A DNA stretch of 64,000 nucleotides from Paraburkholderia sp. CNPSo 3272 (GTDB taxonomy: Bacteria; Pseudomonadota; Gammaproteobacteria; Burkholderiales; Burkholderiaceae). The notes beneath the pieces were generated by a model, which worked only from the letters and a program-made list of their open reading frames with translations, had not been told where the DNA came from and ran no database searches. The stretch is taken from NCBI RefSeq assembly GCF_024206495.1, contig NZ_JAMBPQ010000001.1, positions 186,001-250,000 of the forward strand. The letters run 5' to 3'. Shown here piece after piece: positions 46,164 to 53,934 of the stretch; within the stretch, counting starts at the first letter, position 1; the number at the start of each line of letters is the position of its first letter. A program made the translations under genes and the position numbers.

Positions 46164-46837
46164 TAGGCATACCCCATGACCCGGTACGGATCGAGCAACT
46201 GGTCGACATACGGAAGGTCATGAACCTGTCCGCGACCCAGCACCGCTACCTCTTCGCGGTTCTCATAGAGCGTCGCAAGCCGGATGAGAATCCACGACTT
46301 GATGCCCGCCGGCACGTCGGCAGCCTCACCGTAGCCCGCCGTGAAACTGATCTGCACGGCGTTCGTGGTGTTCAGCGTGTCGGGCCAGTACGTGCCAGTC
46401 TTCGGCGTGAGCACGCCCGGCTCGCTCACGTTGTCGACCACGTAGAGCGACGGATCGAGCGTCTGCTGATTGCCGAGCGCGTCGGTGTACTGCACCGCAT
46501 CGACCGACTGCAGGCGCGGAAACGGGATCTCGATCTTGCTGCCGCGAAAGCGAACCGAGTAGTTGCGCATCGTCATCCACGCCGACGGCAACTGATCGAC
46601 CGGCACGTAGCCAGGGATCACGCCGTAGTACGTGTAGAACGGAAACGCGTCGAGGAACAGGTCCCACTTTTGCGTGACGAACACGCGCCGGCAGACGTTC
46701 TCCGCATGGATGCGCGCCGCGGTGATCAGCATCGAGATCAGCGTGTCCTCGCTGGAGTCGATGACGCGCAGGTGCAGCTTCGCCTCGTCGAGCGTGACCG
46801 GCTCTTCGGCGGGAGCCTTAGTGAGCCTGATCCCCAT
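46163..46837 (-). CDS. Head-tail connector (HK97 gp6-like adaptor)
   Basis: 224 residues. TLDEAKLHLRVIDSSEDTLISMLITAARIHAENVCRR is the gp6-like helical connector signature; the central region with aromatic residues (DAFPFYTYYGVIPG) is common in longer members. The C-terminal helix SWILIRLATLYENREEV is also conserved. It forms the ring below the portal. Confidence 0.9.
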   Translation of the reverse strand: MGIRLTKAPAEEPVTLDEAKLHLRVIDSSEDTLISMLITAARIHAENVCRRVFVTQKWDLFLDAFPFYTYYGVIPGYVPVDQLPSAWMTMRNYSVRFRGSKIEIPFPRLQSVDAVQYTDALGNQQTLDPSLYVVDNVSEPGVLTPKTGTYWPDTLNTTNAVQISFTAGYGEAADVPAGIKSWILIRLATLYENREEVAVLGRGQVHDLPYVDQLLDPYRVMGYA

Positions 46838-46839
46838 GC

Positions 46840-47115
46840 TTACTGCGCCGCCGGATCGGTCGGCGCGCCGTCGGCCTGCTTCGACTCGGACACAGCAGCG
46901 GCGACTTCCGCGGCAGCATCCGGGTCCGCGAGCGTCACCTGCTCGGCACCCTGCTTCGTTGCGTATGCGACCGCATCGTCGTGGTTATCCACCACACCCG
47001 CAGCGGCGAGCGCCTTGATGACCGTATCGGGCCCCGTCACGAGCTGACCGCATTTGATGCCGAGCCCGACGTTCGTTGCGAGCGCGCGTGCCTGCGCGGT
47101 TTGAACCTTTGCCAT
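46840..47115 (-). CDS. Small hypothetical head-region protein
   Basis: 91 residues, no family firmly recognised. The N-terminus ALATNVGLGIKCGQLVTGPDTVIKALAAAGVVD looks folded; the C-terminal 35 residues are Ala/Asp/Glu-rich. It lies between capsid and connector genes, where head-decoration or fibre genes are often found. Role is inferred from position only. Confidence 0.65.
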   Translation of the reverse strand: MAKVQTAQARALATNVGLGIKCGQLVTGPDTVIKALAAAGVVDNHDDAVAYATKQGAEQVTLADPDAAAEVAAAVSESKQADGAPTDPAAQ

Positions 47116-47179
47116 GATCTACTCCGGTGAGAACTGAGAGGCGGCGAACTGAAGTCCGCCGCGCCCAAATGCCTTGCGC

Positions 47180-48436
47180 TTACGTCGCCGAGTTGACGTA
47201 TGCCTTCACGGCGCCGCCGGCGTCGATGAGGTTGCCGCCAGTGCGCAGGAAACCCACGAAGCCGATCTGGCCGTTCAGCGTGAATGCCGAATCGGTCATA
47301 CGGAAAATCGTGAGGTCCATTACGTCGCGGATGGTGTACTTCGAGAGCTGGCCGAACAGGATCGACTTCGCGTTCGCCGCCATCACCGGAACGTCCTGAT
47401 TGACGGTGATCGGTCGACCCATCAGGCGGTCCGGAGCGCCGCCGTTCACCATGGCGTCAGCTTCGTAGCCCGGCACGAAAATCGGACGGTTCTGGCTATC
47501 CTTGATCTTGCGAACGGCCTGCACCGACGAGTCGTGCATCATGTAGCCGACGCCCGGCTGGTTGCGGTACGCCGGGTCGACCGAGTGCTCGAGGTCGACG
47601 AAGTCGTCGTACGTGACCGTAACCGTCTGGCCGGTCGCACCGATCTTGCCCGAGGCCGCCGCGGTGACAAGGCCGCGCGGCTGGCCAACGCCCGAGCCCA
47701 CCGTGAAGTGGGTGTTCTGGATACGACCGAGGCGCATCGCGAGCAGCGCCTGAATGTATGCCTCGATGTCGATGAAGCTGTCTTGCACCAGTTCGAACGG
47801 CAGCGCGATCTTCTTCGAGCTGTACTTGTACACGTCCATCGCGATGTTGTTGAACGTGGTGTCCTGGCCGGTGACGGGCGCGTTCTGGCCGACGATTTCA
47901 CCGACTTCAGAGGTCGGATCGGTCGTCGGGAAGTTCATCGTGGCGCCCGTCGCGGTACGAATCGCGTGAGCGACGGCGCGCATACCGCCGAACGCCCGCA
48001 TCGCGATTTCCAGCGAGCGCTGGTATTCGGTCGCCACCGTGAAGCCGCCTTCCGTCGAGGTCGTCGTCGACATCGCGTTGCGAATGTCCGGCGTTTGACG
48101 CGCGAGCATGCGGGCGCGGTCTTCGTCCGCCATGTTCAGAAGGCCGCCGGCCATGAATGCGCGCAGCGCGCGCGATTCATCGCCGTGCGCACCGGGCGTA
48201 CGCGTCGCGGCGTTCATCGCTGCGGCGTGCTGCGCAGCCGGATCTTCGGCGGCGAGTTGAGCGCGGCGATTTTCGCGCGCGATGTCAGCGTCGATCGCCT
48301 CGATTTCAGCGAGTATCGCGTCCATGCGCTCGGCTTCGGCCGCCGGCATGCGCTGGTCCGCCGGATACTTGTTGTTCAGCTCGTTGGCTTCGCGCGCCTT
48401 CGAGTTGCGCAGCTCGCGCAGTTGTTGCAGCTTCAT
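47180..48436 (-). CDS. Major capsid protein, HK97 fold
   Basis: 418 residues. The first 110 or so form a coiled-coil delta domain (MKLQQLRELRNSKAREANELNNKY), cleaved off in this family. The HK97 fold follows: STTTSTEGGFTVATEYQRSLEIAMRAFGGMRAVAHAI, then the A-domain YEADAMVNGGAPDRLMGRPITVNQDVP and the C-terminal FGQLSKYTIRDVMDLTIFRMTDSAF. The ClpP-like protease gene upstream likely performs the cleavage. Confidence 0.96.
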   Translation of the reverse strand: MKLQQLRELRNSKAREANELNNKYPADQRMPAAEAERMDAILAEIEAIDADIARENRRAQLAAEDPAAQHAAAMNAATRTPGAHGDESRALRAFMAGGLLNMADEDRARMLARQTPDIRNAMSTTTSTEGGFTVATEYQRSLEIAMRAFGGMRAVAHAIRTATGATMNFPTTDPTSEVGEIVGQNAPVTGQDTTFNNIAMDVYKYSSKKIALPFELVQDSFIDIEAYIQALLAMRLGRIQNTHFTVGSGVGQPRGLVTAAASGKIGATGQTVTVTYDDFVDLEHSVDPAYRNQPGVGYMMHDSSVQAVRKIKDSQNRPIFVPGYEADAMVNGGAPDRLMGRPITVNQDVPVMAANAKSILFGQLSKYTIRDVMDLTIFRMTDSAFTLNGQIGFVGFLRTGGNLIDAGGAVKAYVNSAT

Positions 48437-48484
48437 GTGACTCTCTCCGTTAAGAGTTGACCGCTCGCGCAGGTCGTTTGGACG

Positions 48485-48507
48485 AAAAAAAACCGCCTTT
48501 CGGCGGC
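48485..48507 (-). terminator. Intrinsic terminator between protease and capsid genes
   Basis: On the minus strand GCCGCC-GAAA-GGCGGT is followed by eight T's. It lies in the late operon between the protease stop and the capsid start. Confidence 0.85.
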
Positions 48508-48530
48508 AGTTCTCAGTTGCGCGAGGCGCG

Positions 48531-49280
48531 TCACTGATGATTGATGCGGTTCAGCATGCGCAGGCGCTGATGCTGACGTTCGCGGTGTTCGGCGGTGATG
48601 GCGTCGATCGGCTCGGGCGCAGGGGCCGATGCCGCGATCTTCGGTGCGTTGGCGTAGGCACTCAGATCCCACGACGCCTGTGCCTGCGTTGCGCTTTCAG
48701 CGATGCTGTCAGCGAGGCCAACATCGACGGCCTCCTGCGCGGTGAACCACGTTTCGGCCTCCATGAACGCCTTCATTTCATCGGCGCTCTTGCCGCTGCG
48801 CTTCGCATACTGCCCTGCGATCACGCCGTCGACCTTGTCGAGCAGCGCCGCGGTATCGGTCATATCTTTTGAGTTACCGATTGCCATCGTCCAGCCGCAG
48901 TGGATCATGTACATCGCGCCATCGGACATGATGACTTCGTCGGCCGCCGAGGCGATCACCGTGGCCGCACTGGCCGCGAAGCCGTCGATGTGCGCGACTA
49001 CCTTCGCACCCGTGTCGCGGATTGCCGCAACGATCGACTGCGCGGCGAACACGTCGCCGCCCGGCGAATTGATACGCAGGTTGAGCGTTCCGCCCTTGAT
49101 GTTGCGAATCTCCGGCACGAGCGACTGCGCGGAAACACCGCCGCACCAGTATGCGGTGTCGTCATCCGCCACGATCGCGTCATAGATGTATAGCGTCGCA
49201 TCGTCGGCGCTCATTTCCAGCGCGCGCGGACGCGCCGTAGGCCGACGATTGCTTGCCAGCAGCTTAATCAGCTTGCTCAT
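48531..49280 (-). CDS. Head maturation protease, ClpP-like (S14)
   Basis: 249 residues. Catalytic Ser104 in HIDGFAASAATVIASAADE and His127 in MYMIHCGW are spaced as in ClpP; INSPGGDVFAAQSIVAAIRD is the conserved oxyanion-side loop. The acid residue was not assigned. It probably removes the capsid delta domain during prohead maturation. The start overlaps the portal stop (ATGA). Confidence 0.94.
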   Translation of the reverse strand: MSKLIKLLASNRRPTARPRALEMSADDATLYIYDAIVADDDTAYWCGGVSAQSLVPEIRNIKGGTLNLRINSPGGDVFAAQSIVAAIRDTGAKVVAHIDGFAASAATVIASAADEVIMSDGAMYMIHCGWTMAIGNSKDMTDTAALLDKVDGVIAGQYAKRSGKSADEMKAFMEAETWFTAQEAVDVGLADSIAESATQAQASWDLSAYANAPKIAASAPAPEPIDAITAEHRERQHQRLRMLNRINHQ

Positions 49281-50635
49281 GTTGCCCCTTGGTCTGGTTG
49301 TCCATCTGGCGCTGGTGCCGCGTCCGGTTTCGGCGCCGGCTCGACCACATTAGCGGTCTGTGTAACGCCATCGTTCAGGGTGTCGCCGCCCTCGACGGGT
49401 GGCAGCAGTTTGATATGCCGCACCTCGTTCTTTGTCATCCAGCCCGGCTCGCCGGCTCTGCCGAGCGCGATCCGCAGCGCCTCGTTCTCGCTCTTCAGAT
49501 CGCCGCGTTCCATGCCGGAAACGTCAAATTCGACAAAGAGTCGCTGACGGCTAGGCCAAAGCTTCCGGTTGAACTCCTGGTTGAACTTGACGAGATCACG
49601 AAGCAACGTGAACTTCACGAAGCCGCGGCTCATGTTCTCGACGCCGCTGCCCCACGACGTCGTCTTCTCTGTCGAGCCAACCATAAACGGCGGGACGCCG
49701 AGAATGCGGCAGATTTCCTCCAGATTCCACTTCGACGTCTCAAGTATTTGAGCGTCGACGGGCGTCATGGTCAGTTCCTTCACCTGCAAGCCGCCAGTCA
49801 GAATCGCAGGCAAGTGCGAATTCGCAACGCCGCTATGACGCTCGCCCCACGTCGCACGCAGAAGCCGCGCCTGCTCTTCTGTCATGTTGCCGTCGGTCGT
49901 CAGCGCGAAGTCGGGCCGCGCGCCGTTCGAGAAAAAGCGCGCGCTGTACTCGCCAGCTGCAAGCGACGTTCCAACTGCCTGCCGAGCTGCGTATGTGATC
50001 GGGCTCGGGCTGCGAATCCCGTCATAGCCCAAGCTCGGCACATGGATCATGTCCGCCGGATGCAGCACGTATTCGGCACCGACTAGCGGCTGCACTCGAT
50101 ACCAGAGACTGCCCTCGCTGTCGCGAAATGGGAATACGCGCAGCGGATGATGCGCCTTGAACGCAGTGACCCCGTTGCTACGGAACGACGGGCGCACGAT
50201 CTCGGCGAAGCAGTCTCCGTAAAAGAGCCGCGCCGCGACCATGTATTCCCAGAATACGGCCGCCGACACGTCTGGTTCGGGCTGCTCGTTCAATAACCAC
50301 CAGTACGGGTGCTCGATGCGCGATCGACCGGTCGGCGTGCGCTCGTAGACAGGCATCGGCAGCGTCGAGATCGCACCAGCGATCAGTGCAACACACGCGT
50401 AGACCGCCGACACCTTCGTCGCAGTCGTCTCATTGACGACGGGACCGGCGTTGCTAATCGCGCCGCCGCCGATAATGTTTGCGAGTTCCTGAACAGTCAG
50501 GCTCTGTCGCGTCTCATTGATATTGTTGATTCGCCCCGTCGTCTCGGGCCCATGGTGCGCGCGCCAGGCATTCAGCACCGACGAGCCCGGCGTCCGAGCT
50601 TTCGCCTGTGCCGCCTTGAATGCCTCTTCGCTCAT
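49277..50635 (-). CDS. Portal protein, HK97 type
   Basis: 452 residues forming the dodecameric DNA entry ring. TATKVSAVYACVALIAGAISTLPMPVYER, NEQPEPDVSAAVFWEYMVAARLFYGDCFAEIVR and VPPFMVGSTEKTTSWGSGVENMSRGFVKFTLLRD are HK97-portal signatures. The C-terminal 40 residues are Pro/Asp/Ala-rich. The start overlaps the terminase stop by four bases. Confidence 0.95.
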   Translation of the reverse strand: MSEEAFKAAQAKARTPGSSVLNAWRAHHGPETTGRINNINETRQSLTVQELANIIGGGAISNAGPVVNETTATKVSAVYACVALIAGAISTLPMPVYERTPTGRSRIEHPYWWLLNEQPEPDVSAAVFWEYMVAARLFYGDCFAEIVRPSFRSNGVTAFKAHHPLRVFPFRDSEGSLWYRVQPLVGAEYVLHPADMIHVPSLGYDGIRSPSPITYAARQAVGTSLAAGEYSARFFSNGARPDFALTTDGNMTEEQARLLRATWGERHSGVANSHLPAILTGGLQVKELTMTPVDAQILETSKWNLEEICRILGVPPFMVGSTEKTTSWGSGVENMSRGFVKFTLLRDLVKFNQEFNRKLWPSRQRLFVEFDVSGMERGDLKSENEALRIALGRAGEPGWMTKNEVRHIKLLPPVEGGDTLNDGVTQTANVVEPAPKPDAAPAPDGQPDQGAT

Positions 50636-52287
50636 AGGATGTAGATTCCGGGTTGTGCAGCAGACTGCGGGTTCAGGCTGATCAGCGACACCGCATTAAA
50701 CGTTGCCATCAGCGGGTCGATCTTTGCGGAGCCGCTCGCCTGTTTCGTGATCAGGATCGCATTGCCGCGAGGCTCAACGCGCGCATTCCCTACGCACCAC
50801 GCCATCAGGCGCTGGCCGCCATGCACGAGCACGCCTTCAGCAAGCTTCCGCTCGGTCGTCTTGATCGCGCCGCCGAGCTTCCAGCCCTGCGAAATCGCGA
50901 TCACCTTCTCTTCGGGCACGCCACCATCGACTAGCGCGTCGAGAATTGCACCAATACCGGCAGGGTCGACGCCAATGCGATCGAGCTTGCCAGACTGCTC
51001 GCACTGCGCGACGTAGCCAGCGAGTTCGTCGACGTCATCACCGATCGCCTCGACCAACGTCAAATGCCCGTCGCGCGCGAAATCCTCAAAGCGCGCCGCT
51101 TCGGCCTTGCGCCGCTCGAGCACAGACGGATGAGCCCACGCGTGCGTCCACAACAACCACTTTCCAGTGCCAGCCTCTCGGCCGGTTACCGCGAACCCGA
51201 GCAAGTCGTCGAGGCCACCACCGTCGATACCGACGTCGATCACCTCAGATCGGGCTATCAGGTCGTCCAGCGAGAGGCGATCGACGGCCTGTTGCTCCCA
51301 AAACTCCGCACCCGCCCATCGATCGCTACGCAGCGCTAGCCCGATCTCGACGTTCGCGTGCTTTGCTAGGAAGCCCCGGAACGACTCTTCGCCGCCTTCC
51401 TTTGCTTTCCTGAATTCGCGTTCTAGAAACGCCTGGTCAACCGAGTAGCCGAGATTCGGATTCACCATACCGAGGTTCTCGGCCAGCAGGTGCTCCTTGC
51501 GCGCGACCATTTCGGGCGGATGCTCGAAGATCACCGGCACAAAGCACGGATCGTGTACCTTGCCGTCGCGCACGTCGCGCGCGTAGCGCAGCTTCTGCAG
51601 GAACACGCCCGCCGGCGGGTCGTTCGACTGCGTCGTCAGGTAGATCACGAAGCCTTCAGGCCGCGACGCGAGGCCGCCCGTCGCTTCTCGCAGCATGTCC
51701 TCGGCGTCCGGCTGCTTGCCGAACAGCCAGAGCTCATCGATCAGCGTCCCAACGCTCTTCTTGCCGCTGACCGTGTTCGAATCGGCCGCCACGACCTTAA
51801 GCGTCGCGCCGCTTGTGCGGTGCGTAATGGTCTTAATGTGTGCCTGCACCTGGAACAGATCGTCGAGATCTTCCTCGTGCTTCACCATGTCGCGACTTGG
51901 CGCGAAGCTGTTGTTCGCAACCTCGATCGTCGGCGCGAGAATCGCGTATTCAGCCGACATCCGCCAATTCAGGATCATGGCCGTCATCATGATCCCGGCG
52001 GCCAGCGTCGATTTGCTGTTCTTCTTGGGGATGCAGACGAACCATTCTGTGATCAACCGCCGCCCGCTCTCCGCGTCATATGCACCGAAGATCGACGCAA
52101 CGAGATCGAAGACCCATTGGGACGACGATTCGCCGAACGTCGGGCTGCCTGGAGCATCGACGATCTTCAACTGCTTGAAAACGTTCAGCGCCAGCTCGGC
52201 CTGCTCCGGAAAGATCGGCGGCGGGATGATCGAGCGCCCGGACCGCAAGCGCTCAGACCAATCCGGGCACGCGGTCGACCATTCCAT
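50632..52287 (-). CDS. Terminase large subunit
   Basis: 551 residues. The N-terminal packaging ATPase has a Walker A-like IPKKNSKST (about 87-95) and Walker B plus Glu in VGTLIDELWLFGKQPDAEDM (about 177-195). The C-terminal RNase-H-fold nuclease is marked by the Asp-rich EVIDVGIDGGGLDDLLGFAVTG (about 350-372). It is of the HK97-type cos family, consistent with the nearby HNH gene. Confidence 0.95.
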   Translation of the reverse strand: MEWSTACPDWSERLRSGRSIIPPPIFPEQAELALNVFKQLKIVDAPGSPTFGESSSQWVFDLVASIFGAYDAESGRRLITEWFVCIPKKNSKSTLAAGIMMTAMILNWRMSAEYAILAPTIEVANNSFAPSRDMVKHEEDLDDLFQVQAHIKTITHRTSGATLKVVAADSNTVSGKKSVGTLIDELWLFGKQPDAEDMLREATGGLASRPEGFVIYLTTQSNDPPAGVFLQKLRYARDVRDGKVHDPCFVPVIFEHPPEMVARKEHLLAENLGMVNPNLGYSVDQAFLEREFRKAKEGGEESFRGFLAKHANVEIGLALRSDRWAGAEFWEQQAVDRLSLDDLIARSEVIDVGIDGGGLDDLLGFAVTGREAGTGKWLLWTHAWAHPSVLERRKAEAARFEDFARDGHLTLVEAIGDDVDELAGYVAQCEQSGKLDRIGVDPAGIGAILDALVDGGVPEEKVIAISQGWKLGGAIKTTERKLAEGVLVHGGQRLMAWCVGNARVEPRGNAILITKQASGSAKIDPLMATFNAVSLISLNPQSAAQPGIYIL

Positions 52288-52290
52288 ACG

Positions 52291-52761
52291 CTACTTCCTG
52301 TTGTTGACGATGAGCTTCGGCGCCGCGAGCGCCGCGAACTTGTTCGCAGCCTTCTCCGCCGCCGCGCCCTTTGCATCCTTCTTGCCGGTCTCGCCCACCT
52401 TGGCATGAACGAACGGCATCAGCGCTTTCGCGGCGTCGACGCGCAGCTTCGGCTCCGTCCGACCGTCGTTCATGGCGGCAATCAGGAATGCCTTCGGGTC
52501 CATGAAGCTCGTCATTGCATACGGATCGAAATCCGGCGGCGGCGAGCGATCAGCGGCAGCTTTTTTCGCGGGCGCGGCCTTCGACTCGCTCTCGATTCGC
52601 TGCGCGGCCATGTACAGCGCGACATCCTTGTCTTTAACAAGGCGCGCCCCGGACTGTGAGGCCGTTTTTTCGCTGTAGCCGGCGGCGACTGCCGCGTCCC
52701 TATTGGACGTGCCGGCCAAAACAGCCTCGGCAAAGAGCCGCTTTTTAGCTGTTAAAGCCAT
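52291..52761 (-). CDS. Terminase small subunit
   Basis: 156 residues from ATG 52761. The N-terminal helix-turn-helix (ALTAKKRLFAEAVLAGTSNRDAAVAAGYSEKTASQSGARLVKD) is typical of phage TerS and recognises the packaging site. The Lys/Ala-rich C-half (GETGKKDAKGAAAEKAANKF) probably binds TerL. It ends three bases before the terL start. The 118 bases to the HNH gene hold no gene and could include the cos site. Confidence 0.9.
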   Translation of the reverse strand: MALTAKKRLFAEAVLAGTSNRDAAVAAGYSEKTASQSGARLVKDKDVALYMAAQRIESESKAAPAKKAAADRSPPPDFDPYAMTSFMDPKAFLIAAMNDGRTEPKLRVDAAKALMPFVHAKVGETGKKDAKGAAAEKAANKFAALAAPKLIVNNRK

Positions 52762-52879
52762 TAACAAAAACTCCAAAAGGGAAAAAATTCTCCGCGTGCG
52801 GGAACGCGCGGTGTCCCGGCATGCGAAACGCCAGACTTTTGCACCCCACCCGCCAATGCGAATCGTTCGCGCTTGACTG

Positions 52880-53197
52880 TCACCGCGCGCGGGCGCTAGC
52901 CTCGTCGGCAGTCTTCAGCTTGTGGCAGTCGTCGCACAGCAGCCTGAGGTTGCTGTCGTCGTTGCTTCCGCCTTGCTCGAGCGGCACGTCGTGGTCGACC
53001 TGATCTCGCCACGGCAGCCACACACAACCGCAGCGCTGGCACTTGAACTGCTGTTCGACCGCGATGCGCTTGCGTGTCTTGACCCAGCGACTGCCGCGAA
53101 TGCGCTGTGTCGTGCTTGCCTTCGCTTCGAGGATCGGCACGCGCGTGGCTGTCAGCGACTGCACGCGCGGCTTGAGCGTCGTTAGCTTGCGACTCAT
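52880..53197 (-). CDS. HNH endonuclease associated with terminase
   Basis: 105 residues. FKCQRCGCVWLPWRDQVDHDVPLEQGGSNDDSNLRLLCDDCHKLKT contains the paired zinc cysteines and the D-H ... N ... H HNH core. Small HNH proteins next to terminase are needed for cos cleavage and packaging in HK97-type phages. Confidence 0.92.
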   Translation of the reverse strand: MSRKLTTLKPRVQSLTATRVPILEAKASTTQRIRGSRWVKTRKRIAVEQQFKCQRCGCVWLPWRDQVDHDVPLEQGGSNDDSNLRLLCDDCHKLKTADEASARAR

Positions 53198-53217
53198 GCG
53201 AAGTGCAGGCGCGCCGA

Positions 53218-53607
53218 TCAGTCAGCCGGATACAGCGTTGCGAGCGCGGCGTTCGTGCCGGCCTGCACTGCTGCATCGGTCAGGTTCGCGTCGAACGACT
53301 TCAGGAACAGAGCGATCTTGATGGCGTTGTCGACGTTTGTGTTCGTGGTGGCCGGTGGGGCGGGCGTTGCTTCGGGCGTGCTCATGGTCATTCCCTCGAA
53401 GGGATTGTCAGAAATGGAGTCAATGATCGCGCTGAGATTGGCGGGAACGAGCTTGCTAGTCAGCTCGCCGAGCGTCTTTTCGTCTTGGAGCACGCCATTC
53501 TCTGTGAGCGCCCAACCGTAACTAGCAATCCGGGCATCATCGTGGTCGATCGTTTTGACCTCAATACCGAACCACGATGCGATCTTCTGAAAGAAGACTT
53601 TGAACAT
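53218..53607 (-). CDS. First late gene, hypothetical protein
   Basis: 129 residues from ATG 53607; the reading frame is open further upstream, but that part crosses a terminator hairpin. MFKVFFQKIASWFGIEVKT is an amphipathic N-terminus, then a Pro/Thr-rich linker (TPEATPAPPATTNTN, about 80-94) and a helical C-terminus. No family recognised. It is the first gene after the late promoter and tR'-like terminator. Confidence 0.65.
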   Translation of the reverse strand: MFKVFFQKIASWFGIEVKTIDHDDARIASYGWALTENGVLQDEKTLGELTSKLVPANLSAIIDSISDNPFEGMTMSTPEATPAPPATTNTNVDNAIKIALFLKSFDANLTDAAVQAGTNAALATLYPAD

Positions 53608-53631
53608 GTGTGCGATCTCGACGCAGAAATG

Positions 53632-53663
53632 AAAAAACCCGCTTGGCTTTCGCCTTGCGGGTT
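53632..53663 (-). terminator. tR'-like terminator just after the late promoter
   Basis: On the minus strand AACCCGC and GCGGGTT arms (53663-53657 with 53643-53637), an inner GGC-GAAA-GCC helix, then TTTTTTC. Located about 30 nt downstream of the predicted transcription start, so unmodified polymerase should stop here. Confidence 0.88.
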
Positions 53664-53699
53664 CGCTGGTCACACCTACGCTACGGTATATGAAAACGC

Positions 53700-53728
53700 A
53701 TTCTATGCGAGCGTTTCCCGCACGTCAA
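53700..53728 (-). promoter_or_regulatory. Predicted phage late promoter (pR'-like)
   Basis: On the minus strand TTGACG (53728-53723), a 17-base spacer and TAGAAT (53705-53700): near-consensus sigma-70. Together with the terminator at 53632-53663 it reproduces the pR'-tR' layout used by Q antiterminators. The rest of 53608-53934 has no gene. Confidence 0.85.
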
Positions 53729-53934
53729 CTCGTTCCACCTATTGTCCTTCCACCAGAAACATGATGTCTATGCATTTCGCATTAAGCATTTACTCCTTTC
53801 TGCCGATAACAAGATCTTGCAGGCACTTTCACGAAGGAAAGGCAAGCGCCCACGCGAAATACCAGTGTCGTAATCGGAAGGTCCCGGAAATCTATGCGGG
53901 CCTTCCCGCACTCAACCACCAAAGCGGATAACAA

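Noticed and set aside
52762..52879. Cohesive-end (cos) site
   Set aside because: The gap between HNH and terS is a sensible place, but I see no repeat or symmetry that would locate the nick sites.
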